Origin: Jeotgalibacillus aurantiacus | Lineage (GTDB): Bacteria > Bacillota > Bacilli > Bacillales > Jeotgalibacillaceae | NCBI RefSeq assembly: GCF_020595125.1 | Contig: NZ_JACNMS010000003.1 | Coordinates: 310,001 to 374,000, forward strand | Direction: 5' to 3' | DNA: 64,000 nucleotides | Shown: positions 8,857 to 17,073 of the stretch, piece after piece | Layout: each line of letters starts with the position of its first letter | Numbering within the stretch: the stretch's first letter is position 1 | Made by a program: the position numbers and the translations under genes | The notes under the pieces: generated by a model | What the model was told of the DNA's origin: nothing | The model's input: the letters and a program-made list of their open reading frames with translations, nothing else | Database searches by the model: none

Positions 8857-9404
8857 AAAAATGGATATTACTAATGACCGTTTTACTATTAACTGCATGT
8901 GGCGGGGAGCCTGCAGGGGATCCTGTCAATGCCTTCAGTTTTACTGATCAGCAGGGCAATGAGTTTGGAACAGAACAGCTTGCGGGAAAGGTCTGGATTG
9001 CCGATTTCATTTTTACGAACTGCGATACGGTTTGTCCGCCGATGACCTATAAAATGGCTGATATACAGGCGCAGCTTGAAGAAGAAGGACTTGAGGCTGA
9101 AATCGTATCCTTCAGTGTAGATCCTGAAATTGATACTCCTGAAGTGCTGCAGGATTATCTTGCTCAGTTCACAGACAATCAGGACAACTGGCATGCGCTC
9201 ACCGGCTACAGCCAGGCTGAGATTGAACGTTTCGCGCTGGATGAATTTCAGACACTTGTCAATAAACCCGAAAATACCGATCAGGTGCTGCACGGCGTAA
9301 CATTTTACGTGATGGATCAGGAAAGCAGGATTGTAAACGAGTATAACTTTACGGAAGAAGACGTCGTGGATAAAATCATTGCTGATGTCAAACGCATACA
9401 GTAA
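8853..9404 (+). CDS. SCO1/SenC-family copper chaperone lipoprotein
   Basis: A 183-residue lipoprotein: signal peptide ending LLLTAC with C16 as lipidated cysteine, then a thioredoxin-like domain. The copper ligands of SCO proteins are present: C57 and C61 in TNCDTVCPP and H147 in VLHGVTF. SCO proteins deliver copper to the CuA centre of cytochrome c oxidase on the outer membrane face in Firmicutes. It is translationally coupled to the histidine kinase gene, which links the two-component system to oxidase assembly or copper supply. Confidence 0.9.
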   Translation: MKKWILLMTVLLLTACGGEPAGDPVNAFSFTDQQGNEFGTEQLAGKVWIADFIFTNCDTVCPPMTYKMADIQAQLEEEGLEAEIVSFSVDPEIDTPEVLQDYLAQFTDNQDNWHALTGYSQAEIERFALDEFQTLVNKPENTDQVLHGVTFYVMDQESRIVNEYNFTEEDVVDKIIADVKRIQ

Positions 9405-9435
9405 TTATAGACAATCTGTGAAGAGTGAAGGCATT

Positions 9436-9467
9436 TCACTTACATTTCACACAAGGGGTCTATAATA
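9436..9467 (+). promoter_or_regulatory. Promoter of the FixH-like gene, matching the regulator promoter
   Basis: TTCAC at 9436 and 9447 (11-bp spacing) is followed by TATAAT at 9462-9467. Sixteen bases separate TTTCACACAA's first T from the -10 box, exactly as in the promoter at 6722-6754. The shared layout points to co-regulation by the response regulator. Confidence 0.6.
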
Positions 9468-9498
9468 AAAGTATCGTTAAATAAAGGAGATTTTTTGA

Positions 9499-10038
9499 AT
9501 GAAGAAATATTCATTTTTACTAATTGGTGCTCTGACATTGCTGCTTGCAGCCTGTACAGAGGAAGAGACTGTCATCAATAATGAAACGCCACAAATGGTT
9601 GAGGTAGATATTCAGCTGCCGGATTCAATTGAAGAAAACACAGTAGTCCCACTGCGCGCTGAGATTACGCAGGGTGGTGAGCCGGTAGAGGATGCCAATG
9701 AGGTTCTTTTTGAAATCTGGAATGATTCGGCGGGAACAGAAAGTGTCCGACATGAAGCTGAGCATGTAGGCGACGGCATTTATGAGCTTGAGCACACGTT
9801 TGAGGAAGTGAGTGTCTATACGGTTCAGGCACATACAACAGCGCGTGATATGCACGTCATGCCCAAAATGCAGTTTAACGTTGGAGAGCCTACTGAAGAA
9901 CAGATCGAGCAGGCGGCTGTAAATGCAGAAAATCAGGAAAGTAACCATATGCATGGAGAAGATTCTGAAGAGCATAGTGAGGAATCACATGATGATGCTG
10001 ATGAAGGGCACGATCATAAAAAAGCGATATATTTTTAG
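9499..10038 (+). CDS. FixH/YtkA-like lipoprotein with histidine-rich tail
   Basis: A 179-residue lipoprotein: signal peptide with lipobox LLAAC (C19), then an immunoglobulin-like FixH/YtkA domain of about 100 residues with a V-x-L-R-A-E-I-T-x-G-G-E-P-V pattern. The acidic tail is rich in histidine (HMH, HSEESH, HDH near the end) and could hold metal ions such as copper. FixH-type proteins are linked to oxidase maturation or copper handling. It has its own promoter with the same repeats as the regulator operon and a strong terminator. A joint role with the SCO protein is inferred. Confidence 0.75.
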   Translation: MKKYSFLLIGALTLLLAACTEEETVINNETPQMVEVDIQLPDSIEENTVVPLRAEITQGGEPVEDANEVLFEIWNDSAGTESVRHEAEHVGDGIYELEHTFEEVSVYTVQAHTTARDMHVMPKMQFNVGEPTEEQIEQAAVNAENQESNHMHGEDSEEHSEESHDDADEGHDHKKAIYF

Positions 10039-10044
10039 GGATTG

Positions 10045-10070
10045 AAAAAACAGCCTCTGTGCTGTTTTTT
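10045..10070 (+). terminator. Terminator of the FixH-like gene
   Basis: AAAAAACAGC and GCTGTTTTTT form a 10-bp perfect stem around six bases, with a T run. Confidence 0.85.
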
Positions 10071-10175
10071 TATTTCTCTTAATAAATGGTTCAAACAAAT
10101 TCATAAAAAAATTGATCCATTTCTCTCGTTGCTCCGTTTCCTGCCTAAACGGTTAAAACAAGGAGAGTGAGCAAC

Positions 10176-11495
10176 ATGAAAAAACAACTTAAAAAAGCAG
10201 CCGCTCCAATTTTGGGAATGGCGCTATTAATGCCAACTGCAGCATCAGCAGAAGAAACAGGATCAGGCGCAGATCTTCGCGCTGACCTTGACTACTTATT
10301 ATCAGAGCATTTCGTACTGGCAACTAACGCAATGGTGAAGGATTATCTGGATGCGCCGGATGAAGAGGCGTTTATTCAAGCGCTTGATCAGAATGCAGCA
10401 GATATGACGCCTGCCATTGCTTCTATTTATGGTGAAGAAGGGGCTGCTGAATTTGAGCGGATCTTCCGTGGACATAATGATTACACGGCGGATATCGTAG
10501 CAGCTGCACAGGCTGAAGATGATGCAGCCCGAGCGGCAGCAGAGGAAGAAGTAGAGGCATTTGTTACTGAGTTTTCAGCATTTTTAGCTACAGCAACTGA
10601 AGGTAACCTTCCACAGGATGCAGCAGAGGAAGCAATTCGTGCTCATGAAGAAGACGTACTTGCCTTCTTTGACGCTTATGTGGCAGAAGACTATGTAGGT
10701 GCCTTTGAAGCATTCCGTGAAGGCTATGATCATATGTTTGTGATTTCTGAAGCATTATCCGGTGCGATCGCAACACAATATCCCGATCAATTTGGAGGAG
10801 ACGTATCATCAGCCGCATCTGATCTCCGTTCAACGCTGAACAGTCTGGCTGGAGAGCACCATGCATTAGCGGTAATGGGTATGATCAGCGGTATTGAAGG
10901 AACTGCAGATTATGATTTTGTTACATGGGCAGAAGATATGCATACACAGGATTTTAAAGCAGCGATTGCTTCTATTTATGGTGATGAAGCAGCCGGTCAG
11001 TTTGAAAGTGTATGGACTGCTAACCATATTGAAGCAGAAGGTGCTTTAGCGGCAGGTCTTGCTGCAGGTGATGAAGAAGCAGTGAATACGGCTAAAGAGC
11101 AATTTGCAACATTTGCTAACGACTTTGGCGCATTCCTTGGCGCTGCAACAGAGGAAAACCTGCCAACTGAAGATGCACAGGCAGCTGTTTTAGGTCATGA
11201 AGAACTGAAACAGGAAGCAGCACAGGCTTATGCAGATGGAGACTATGACACGGCAGTGATGAAGCTGCGTGAAGGCTACCAGTACATGTATGGTGTTGGA
11301 GAAGCATTAGGTGGAGCCATTGCAGCCCAGTTCCCTGATCAGTTCGGCAGTGAAATGCCTGGCGATATGCCGAATGCAGGCTTAGGTGGAAGCCAGACAG
11401 AAGGAAATCCCGACATGGCACTGTGGACCGGACTTGGCGTGATGGCTCTTGCAGCAGGCGGCGTATTCGCAGTTCGCAGAAGAACGCAGAACTAA
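10176..11495 (+). CDS. Secreted membrane-anchored protein with two tandem helical repeats
   Basis: A 439-residue exported protein. A signal peptide (KKQLKKAAAPILGMALL, cleavage near ASA-EE) is followed by two homologous repeats of about 175 residues. Each has LLSEH/LAGEH near its start, an AIASIYG(E/D)E motif, an FL-x-A-AT-E-x-NLP motif, and ends with GAIA-x-Q-(Y/F)PDQFG. The C-terminus is a hydrophobic segment followed by RRR, like a sorting signal but with no LPXTG. Similar Bacillus repeats are sometimes labelled copper amine oxidase, a label I could not support from motifs. The start follows AAGGAGAG. Its position beside SCO and FixH genes may mean a metal-related role; function unknown. 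Confidence 0.7.
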   Translation: MKKQLKKAAAPILGMALLMPTAASAEETGSGADLRADLDYLLSEHFVLATNAMVKDYLDAPDEEAFIQALDQNAADMTPAIASIYGEEGAAEFERIFRGHNDYTADIVAAAQAEDDAARAAAEEEVEAFVTEFSAFLATATEGNLPQDAAEEAIRAHEEDVLAFFDAYVAEDYVGAFEAFREGYDHMFVISEALSGAIATQYPDQFGGDVSSAASDLRSTLNSLAGEHHALAVMGMISGIEGTADYDFVTWAEDMHTQDFKAAIASIYGDEAAGQFESVWTANHIEAEGALAAGLAAGDEEAVNTAKEQFATFANDFGAFLGAATEENLPTEDAQAAVLGHEELKQEAAQAYADGDYDTAVMKLREGYQYMYGVGEALGGAIAAQFPDQFGSEMPGDMPNAGLGGSQTEGNPDMALWTGLGVMALAAGGVFAVRRRTQN

Positions 11496-11510
11496 AGATG
11501 TTTGATGAGG

Positions 11511-11539
11511 CCGGGACAGGTGATGCTGTTCCGGTTTTT
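11511..11539 (+). terminator. Terminator of the tandem-repeat protein gene
   Basis: CCGGGACAG and CTGTTCCGG form a 9-bp stem (one G-T pair) followed by TTTTTT. Confidence 0.8.
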
Positions 11540-11670
11540 TGTTTGGAGAGCGGAGTTTGACGCGGAAGATTGATGATGTGGTGCATAGGGGTGTTTTCGC
11601 GGATGGATTGGGTTGGGTAAATGGTGTTTGAAATCATAAATAATTTCAGAAGACAAAGGTGCCGATGAGA

Positions 11671-11790
11671 ATTCCTTCATTGCTGTGAGTTATTCAATCG
11701 TTTGAAAAATAAATCCCTTCTTTCTGGAAATTAATTCATTCGTTTGAAAAAATGATCCCATCACTCCGCAGATCCATCTTCATAACTAAA
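11671..11790. repeat. 21-bp lattice array A2 (core ATTCCNTC)
   Basis: Core words ATTCC, ATTCA, ATCCC, ATTCA, ATCCC and ATCTT start at 11671, 11692, 11713, 11734, 11755 and 11776, all exactly 21 bp apart. It shares CCTTCTTTCTGGAAATTAAT and TTCATTCGTTTGAAAA-type units with array A1, 5 kb upstream. It lies in the convergent gap between the surface protein and the acyl-CoA synthetase genes, directly before array G1. No gene is seen in 11540-11930. Confidence 0.75.
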
Positions 11791-11938
11791 ATCATTTTGC
11801 CTAAAAGAATGCTGTTTTGACCCCGTTGGTGGATTTCCTAATGAACGGGGAGCTTGGTCCATGGTATGTCGCGTGCTTAGTAGAGCAAAAATCATCTAAC
11901 GACAGATTTTTTGATGTTATGAACAGATTAAGAGGTGA

Positions 11939-12060
11939 TAACAACAGAATTGAAAGACCTGTCAACGTTAATTTCAGTGCAATCGACAAAATAGACTCTA
12001 CTCAACAGTCAATCGACAGAAAAAGTCTATCTGTCGACAGAAGTGGTCGTGTTTATCACA
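11939..12060. repeat. 21-bp lattice array G1 (core TCAACAG/TCGACAG)
   Basis: Cores ACAACA (11941), TCAACG (11962), TCGACA (11983), TCAACA (12002), TCGACA (12013) and TCGACA (12034), then TCACA at 12056. Steps are 21, 21, 19, 11, 21 and 22, so spacings stay near multiples of half a unit. The core matches array G2 at 59773-59990. It occupies the rest of the gap before the acyl-CoA synthetase terminator. Confidence 0.65.
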
Positions 12061-12116
12061 TAAAAAGACAGGATAATGATATGAGAATGAGCGCTGACTC
12101 GCGTGAGAAACAGACA

Positions 12117-12143
12117 AATAAAAAAAGCGTGCACCAGGCACGC
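12117..12143 (-). terminator. Terminator of the acyl-CoA synthetase gene
   Basis: GCGTGC (12127) and GCACGC (12138) pair. On the minus strand the stem is followed by a run of T residues. Confidence 0.8.
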
Positions 12144-12155
12144 TCCTTTAAAAAA

Positions 12156-13739
12156 TCACGCTTGCTGCTTCTGTCTCAACTCAATACGGCGGATCTTACC
12201 CGAAGTTGTTTTTGGCAACTCCTTGATAAATTCAATTTGTCTTGGATATTTATAAGGTGCCGTCATTTCCTTTGTATGATTTTGGAGCTCTTTTACCAGC
12301 GCTTCATCACCTGTCGCATTTTCATCGCGCAGCACAACGTAGGCTTTGACGATGCTTCCGCGGATTTCGTCAGGTGCGGCGACAACGGCACATTCTCTGA
12401 CAGCCGGGTGCTTCAGCAGGGCATCCTCGACCTCAAACGGACCGATTGTGTAACCGGAGCTGATAATAATATCATCGCTTCGTCCTTCAAACCAGAAATA
12501 GCCGTCCTCATCACGGGTTGCCTGATCACCTGTTAAGTACCATTCACCGCGGTAGGCTGCCTGTGTACGTTCATGATCATTGTAATATTCCTTAAATAGC
12601 GCAGGACAATCCTTATGAACGGCAATATCCCCGACTTCACCCGTTTTTGCAGGCTCACCGTGTTCGTTGATAATCTCCACTTTATTCCCAGGGGTTGGCT
12701 TGCCCATGGAACCTGGCTTTACTTCCATTCCCTGAAGGGTCCCGACAAGTAATGTGTTTTCCGTCTGACCGTAGCCGTCGCGCACGATGACATCAAAGGC
12801 ATTTTTAAACGCCTCAATCACCGGGCGATTTAATGGCTCCCCGGCTGATACAGCACTGCGAAGCTCGGGCAGCTTGTAGGAATCAAGGTTATCGAGTTTA
12901 GCCATCAGGCGGTACTCGGTTGGGGTGCAGCATAAAACGTTAATTTCCTCTTTTTCAAGGAACGACAGATACGTATCAGCATCAAATCCCCCGTGGTACA
13001 CGAAGGCTGTAGCGCCAAGTGTGATGGTCGATAAAAACGGACTCCAGATCCATTTCTGCCAGCCAGGGGCAGCAGTTGCCCAGACAAGATCACCCTCCTG
13101 AACGCCGAGCCACTCCTTGGCGGCCGTACGAACATGGGCATAGCCCCAGGCGTGTGTATGAATAACTCCTTTAGGATTTCCTGTTGTACCTGAAGTATAA
13201 GGCAGAAAAGCGGTATCATCACGGGACGTCAGCTCACCATCATAGTCAGTCGGCTGCTGGTCTGCAAGCTCTTCGAGTGATGTCCAGCCGTCTTCTGAAC
13301 CCCCAATAATGAATTTGTTATGTAAGGCTGTCAGATCCTCATCAATCGCATTCACTTCTGCTGTTGTTTCAAAAAATGCGATGACCCCTTTAGCATCGGC
13401 ATGTTTGATCCTGTAGATCAGATCTTTTTTGCGCAGCATTTCCGAACACGGAATCGCGATGATTCCTGCCTTCAGACAGGCAAGGTAGCTCATATAGGCT
13501 TCAGGAAGGCGCGGTAAAATAATGAGTACCTTATCACCTTTTTCAATTCCTCTGCTTTTTAAAGCCAATGCGAACTGATTGGTCCGCTCAACAAGCTCCT
13601 GATAAGATACATCCCGTCTGTTACCTTTTGCATCCAGCCACTTGATGGCGATTCTCGTTTCATCCTGTGCGAATTGGTCCAGCTCTTTTGCAATGTTGTA
13701 CTGCTCTGGTGCAATTAAGTTTTCTGCAGTCATATCCAT
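12156..13739 (-). CDS. AMP-forming acyl-CoA synthetase (YtcI/MbcS-like)
   Basis: A 527-residue ANL-superfamily ligase that activates a carboxylate as acyl-adenylate and then forms acyl-CoA. The P-loop-like YTSGTTGNPKG is at residues 181-191, DGYGQTEN follows mid-protein, YLTGDQATRDEDGYFWFEGRSDD forms the hinge region, and catalytic lysine K515 lies in TTSGKIRR. Length and motifs match acetyl/propionyl/medium-chain acyl-CoA synthetases of Bacillus. The start follows GGGGG AATGG. It is monocistronic with its own terminator, and a perfect cre site upstream predicts CcpA control, as known for acsA in B. subtilis. Chain-length preference cannot be read. Confidence 0.85.
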   Translation of the reverse strand: MDMTAENLIAPEQYNIAKELDQFAQDETRIAIKWLDAKGNRRDVSYQELVERTNQFALALKSRGIEKGDKVLIILPRLPEAYMSYLACLKAGIIAIPCSEMLRKKDLIYRIKHADAKGVIAFFETTAEVNAIDEDLTALHNKFIIGGSEDGWTSLEELADQQPTDYDGELTSRDDTAFLPYTSGTTGNPKGVIHTHAWGYAHVRTAAKEWLGVQEGDLVWATAAPGWQKWIWSPFLSTITLGATAFVYHGGFDADTYLSFLEKEEINVLCCTPTEYRLMAKLDNLDSYKLPELRSAVSAGEPLNRPVIEAFKNAFDVIVRDGYGQTENTLLVGTLQGMEVKPGSMGKPTPGNKVEIINEHGEPAKTGEVGDIAVHKDCPALFKEYYNDHERTQAAYRGEWYLTGDQATRDEDGYFWFEGRSDDIIISSGYTIGPFEVEDALLKHPAVRECAVVAAPDEIRGSIVKAYVVLRDENATGDEALVKELQNHTKEMTAPYKYPRQIEFIKELPKTTSGKIRRIELRQKQQA

Positions 13740-13822
13740 TCCCCCGTTCTGTTCGCTCTGAAAGATGTGAAGACAGTGTGGTGATTGAACGCTCGCTCAC
13801 CATCTGTCCAAGTCCTTCTTAT

Positions 13823-13836
13823 TGTAAACGTTTACA
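13823..13836 (-). promoter_or_regulatory. CcpA cre site upstream of acyl-CoA synthetase
   Basis: TGTAAACGTTTACA is a perfect 14-bp palindrome matching the cre consensus TGWAARCGYTWNCW. It lies about 85 bp upstream of the acyl-CoA synthetase start, in its likely promoter region. Carbon catabolite repression is the expected effect. Confidence 0.8.
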
Positions 13837-13954
13837 AAAACAGACGTCAAGTTTATTTCAGGAATATTCAAACAACTTATATTGTGTAAAATAAATGAAT
13901 CGGAACCTTTAGAGGCTGCGTCTAAATGGTAGGGCGTTTATAAGGGGTGAGATC

Positions 13955-14491
13955 TTGAACGGATCAGGATTAGATCGGCATACGGGCCTTGAATGGGCCA
14001 TGAATGAGTATGGAACATCAATAAAAAGGTTTATTTATTCTTATGTGAAAAACTGGGAGACGGCAGGTGACCTTGCTCAGGATGTTTTTGTGACGGTATA
14101 TGAGAAATGGGCCACCTTTGAAGGGAGAAGTTCATTTAAAACATGGATTTTTACGATTGCTGCCAATCGATCTAAAGATTATTTGAGGAGCTGGCATTAC
14201 AGAAAGATCAGTCTTTCTTATTCAATGGCGGATTGGGGAGGCTCATATGATTCTGCAGAGGCAGAAGTAGAACAAAAAGAAAATGTCCAGGCTGTTTTAT
14301 CAGTGATGATGACACTGCCTGTGAAATACCGTGAAATTTTACTGCTACACCATGATCAGGATTTGAACTATCAGGAAATGGCAGAAATCTTATCCTTACC
14401 GGTCTCAACTGTTAAAACCAGAATCCGGCGCGGGCATGAAAAAGTCAGAAAATCTTTTTTACCAGAACATAGGGGGATCAGCCATGAGTGA
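13955..14491 (+). CDS. ECF-family RNA polymerase sigma factor
   Basis: A 178-residue sigma-70 family protein of the extracytoplasmic-function group. Region 2 contains GDLAQDVFVTVYEKWATFEGRSSFKTWIFTI (residues ~37-67), and region 4 contains LPVKYREILLLHH followed by the helix-turn-helix LNYQEMAEIL and STVKTRIRRG. The start is probably a TTG after AAGGGGTGA; an ATG at residue 16 is the alternative. The stop overlaps the next gene (ATGAGTGA), which encodes the membrane anti-sigma partner. The stress signal is not known. Confidence 0.85.
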   Translation: MNGSGLDRHTGLEWAMNEYGTSIKRFIYSYVKNWETAGDLAQDVFVTVYEKWATFEGRSSFKTWIFTIAANRSKDYLRSWHYRKISLSYSMADWGGSYDSAEAEVEQKENVQAVLSVMMTLPVKYREILLLHHDQDLNYQEMAEILSLPVSTVKTRIRRGHEKVRKSFLPEHRGISHE

Positions 14492-15566
14492 GAAGCAGAA
14501 CGGACTTCCATTAGAGTGGCCATCGCAGTCATCATTTACAACAGAGGATAAAAAGGCAGTCTGGAATAAAATAAAACGGCCAAAAAAGAAGAAAAAACCT
14601 GTCCTTTTCCCAACACTTTTAACAGGGGCTGTAGCGGCGGTTTTTCTGATGGTAAGTGTTCAATTGATCCCTGAGGAACCGGTGGAAAGGCAGGCTGCTG
14701 TCGAAGAGCCGACATCTTCAGAATTGCTGAAGGAAATCCAGCTGCTTTCAAGCGGAGATGAAATCAATGGATGGCAGGTGGAAGTACAGCATAGTGCTGC
14801 ACGTATTTCGAAGTGGACATTTACAGGTGAACAGATAATGTCAGGGGAAGTTTACATTTCTGGATCAGCATCGTCTGTTCAATATACACCTGATCAGGAT
14901 AGCAAAAAGAAGCTTCCTTTCACATCTGCCGGTGAAATGGTTTTTGTTTTTGATGACCATTTTAAAAAGCAGTATATGACTGAAAACCCCATAGAAAGAA
15001 ATACAGGTGAATGGATGGTTTACGGAATAGAAGTGATTCAGATCAGTGGTAAACTCTCAACTATTACTTTGAAAACATTAAATGATGAAGGGTCGTTTAT
15101 TGAGGGGAAAGAAGTGATAGACGGTTTTGATGCTGATCCTGATGTTTTTCGTATTCCTGTAGATGAAAACTTTAATGTTTCTTTAACTGAAGATCAGCTT
15201 AATAGCTATCGGTTGTTTTCACAAACAGGAGATGGAAAGGCGTTAATGGGGCTGGATCCATATACAATATTTCTTTTATATTTGTATGCCGATGAGCAGA
15301 AGGACTATAAAACCCAATATGCACTGTTCAATCACGAATCGGATGAATTTATTGCATTTGAAACGTTTGAGGAGTATGAATCAGCGAAGGGTTCTGACGG
15401 AGCTGACAGGCTGCATGTGTTTAAAAAGAATGAAATAAAGCAGATAATAGAGGGGCAAAATGCTTACATTGCGGTTGATCATCAAAACCCTGAAGAGCAG
15501 GCGTTTTTTGGATTGCATCTGGATCATGAGGGAATCTGGAGGGTCAACTGGCTTCCAATGCAATAA
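14484..15566 (+). CDS. Membrane-anchored anti-sigma factor (DUF4179-like)
   Basis: A 360-residue protein: a short cytosolic N-terminus, a basic stretch KRPKKKKKP, a single membrane segment near residues 35-55, and a large extracytoplasmic domain of about 300 residues. Direct coupling to an ECF sigma gene and this topology mark it as the cognate anti-sigma factor. The outer domain has a pattern seen in DUF4179/DUF5643 proteins. Translation was placed at the ATG overlapping the sigma stop, preceded by AGGGGGATC; an in-frame upstream ATG lies inside sigma region 4. Ligand unknown. Confidence 0.75.
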   Translation: MSEKQNGLPLEWPSQSSFTTEDKKAVWNKIKRPKKKKKPVLFPTLLTGAVAAVFLMVSVQLIPEEPVERQAAVEEPTSSELLKEIQLLSSGDEINGWQVEVQHSAARISKWTFTGEQIMSGEVYISGSASSVQYTPDQDSKKKLPFTSAGEMVFVFDDHFKKQYMTENPIERNTGEWMVYGIEVIQISGKLSTITLKTLNDEGSFIEGKEVIDGFDADPDVFRIPVDENFNVSLTEDQLNSYRLFSQTGDGKALMGLDPYTIFLLYLYADEQKDYKTQYALFNHESDEFIAFETFEEYESAKGSDGADRLHVFKKNEIKQIIEGQNAYIAVDHQNPEEQAFFGLHLDHEGIWRVNWLPMQ

Positions 15567-15571
15567 AAAAA

Positions 15572-15614
15572 GAAGAAAGCGCCTGTTTGAAAGGAGAGCG
15601 GGCGCGCTTTCTTC
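15572..15614. terminator. 11-bp inverted repeat after the anti-sigma gene
   Basis: GAAGAAAGCGC (15572) and GCGCTTTCTTC (15604) are perfectly complementary. The T tract is better on the minus strand (A run before 15572), so this may act in either direction. It is the only likely terminator of the sigma operon. The following ~265 bp to 15881 show no other gene or repeat that I can recognise. Confidence 0.6.
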
Positions 15615-15881
15615 CTAAGCTATATGTGAACTCCGCTGCCCCTGTGGCTGTGGGACAGGGACAGAGAGGATCACGCGTCAGACAAAAGGAGTCTTTAAAT
15701 AGAAAACGCACATGCTATGGATTTGGATCAGTGTTTACATTTATTTTACTCCCGAAGATTTTACTCCACGACTTTTAATGCTTTGACAGTCTGCTGCAGG
15801 TGTGGGAAAGATTTTAGTGGTACGGACCTCTTCGGCGTGTTAAGATTAGCAGGTAGATCTTAAAAAGAAGAAGGTGCCAAC

Positions 15882-16505
15882 TTGAAAAAGGGTTTTATTA
15901 TAGGGATGTTTTATCTCCTTGGCCTGTTGTTTTTGTCTTTTGGAATCAGCTTGATGATTGTCGCTGACCTTGGTGTTGGACCATGGGATGCTTTATATGT
16001 AGGTTTATCTGAAACAATTGGTTTTACGGTTGGAACGTGGGTATTCATTCTCGGTATTATTCTGATTCTGCTGAATGGCTATCTGATGAAAAGAATTCCG
16101 GATTTCCTGGCGATCATCACGATCTTTTTGATCGGTGCTTTTATGGACTTCTGGCTGCTTGTCGCTTTTGCAGGTATAGATTCATTAGCGATGCCGGTAA
16201 GAGCATTCATGCTGGTAGCGGGTGTCGGAATCATTGCACTTGGTATTTCATTTTATCTTCAGGCAGACTTTGCACGCAATCCAATTGACAGTCTGATGCT
16301 GGCCATTCAGGAGCGGACAGGCAAAAGTCTCGCATTCTCTAAAACCGTCATGGAAGTGACCGTTCTTGTCATTGCCTTTTTATTTGGAGGACCAATAGGA
16401 CTTGGAACGGTAATTGTGGCATTTGGAATCGGCGCTATTTTGCAGTTCTTTATGAAACCTGTAACAGCTGTAAGAAAACGCCTTACAAATGAACCTGCTG
16501 TATAA
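15882..16505 (+). CDS. yczE: YczE/YyaS-family integral membrane protein
   Basis: A 207-residue protein with five to six membrane segments. The conserved block LGVGPWDALYVGLSE near residues 30-44 and the later ARNPIDSLM (residues ~129-137) are characteristic of the YczE/YyaS/YitT-like family. B. subtilis YczE is needed for surfactin-type peptide production, but no synthetase is nearby, so function here is open. The start is probably TTG at 15882 after GAAGAAGGTG. It is a single gene with a clear terminator. Confidence 0.75.
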   Translation: MKKGFIIGMFYLLGLLFLSFGISLMIVADLGVGPWDALYVGLSETIGFTVGTWVFILGIILILLNGYLMKRIPDFLAIITIFLIGAFMDFWLLVAFAGIDSLAMPVRAFMLVAGVGIIALGISFYLQADFARNPIDSLMLAIQERTGKSLAFSKTVMEVTVLVIAFLFGGPIGLGTVIVAFGIGAILQFFMKPVTAVRKRLTNEPAV

Positions 16506-16513
16506 ACTTGAGG

Positions 16514-16541
16514 AAAGCGCCGGGATATCCGGTGCTTTTTT
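16514..16541 (+). terminator. Terminator of the yczE-like gene
   Basis: AAAGCGCCGG and CCGGTGCTTT form a stem around a 4-nt loop, followed by a T run. Confidence 0.85.
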
Positions 16542-16635
16542 ATATTCGTATTTTTTGTCTGATTCAAAATGTCCCAATCATGTCACATTTGCATTTCCCT
16601 TAATTTGTTAAAATTAAAGAAAAGGGGGCATTTGG

Positions 16636-16989
16636 ATGAAAAATGATGATCATGTTCACTGGATGGATCAGGCGTTTAAAGACTTTGAAAAAGAAAATAA
16701 CTTAAGCGATAACCCGGGATTCGGGAAGCCGCTTTCAAAGGACTTGTTTAAAGGTGACACGTATGCACAGTTCGAGAAAACAGCGCGTGCTGCCGGTTAT
16801 TTGCCGGAATGGGTGAAAATCCGAAAACAAATTGCTTCAGAAATCGAAATCACTGATGACTTCACCAAAAAGAAAATTGATCAACTCAATGCAAAGGTGA
16901 AAAAGTATAACAAGTGCTGTCCGCCGCCACTCCAAAAGCCCTTGTTTCATATTGATTTAGTTGATAAACAATTACATAATTGGCTGTAA
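16636..16989 (+). CDS. DUF1992 (DnaJ-homologue subfamily C member 28-like) protein
   Basis: A 117-residue protein of the DUF1992 family. The pattern NPGFGKPLSKDLF (residues ~27-39), then AGYLPEWVKIRKQI and a conserved C-terminal KYNKCCPPPLQ, fits this family, which corresponds to the conserved domain of eukaryotic DNAJC28 without a J domain. Probably cytosolic. The ribosome binding site is AAAGGGGGC. No function is established. It sits alone ahead of the SLH protein gene. Confidence 0.8.
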   Translation: MKNDDHVHWMDQAFKDFEKENNLSDNPGFGKPLSKDLFKGDTYAQFEKTARAAGYLPEWVKIRKQIASEIEITDDFTKKKIDQLNAKVKKYNKCCPPPLQKPLFHIDLVDKQLHNWL

Positions 16990-17073
16990 AAATATTTTTC
17001 TGAATAATCTGACTAAATGAGATTCCTGCTATTCTCAGGTGATATAATGAGTATAAAAGGAGGCGTATTTCCC

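Noticed and set aside
10176-11495. Copper amine oxidase annotation
   Set aside because: No topaquinone motif (N-Y-D/E) or oxidase domain was found. The helical repeats are a different fold, and the label seems inherited.
11817-12536. Long plus-strand open frame across array G1 and the end of the acyl-CoA synthetase gene
   Set aside because: It runs antisense through a clear enzyme gene and its terminator, with no recognisable protein features.
13902-13924. ECF-type promoter GGAACC ... CGTCTA upstream of the sigma gene
   Set aside because: The spacing (about 12 bp between the elements) is several bases shorter than normal ECF promoters, so autoregulation could not be supported.
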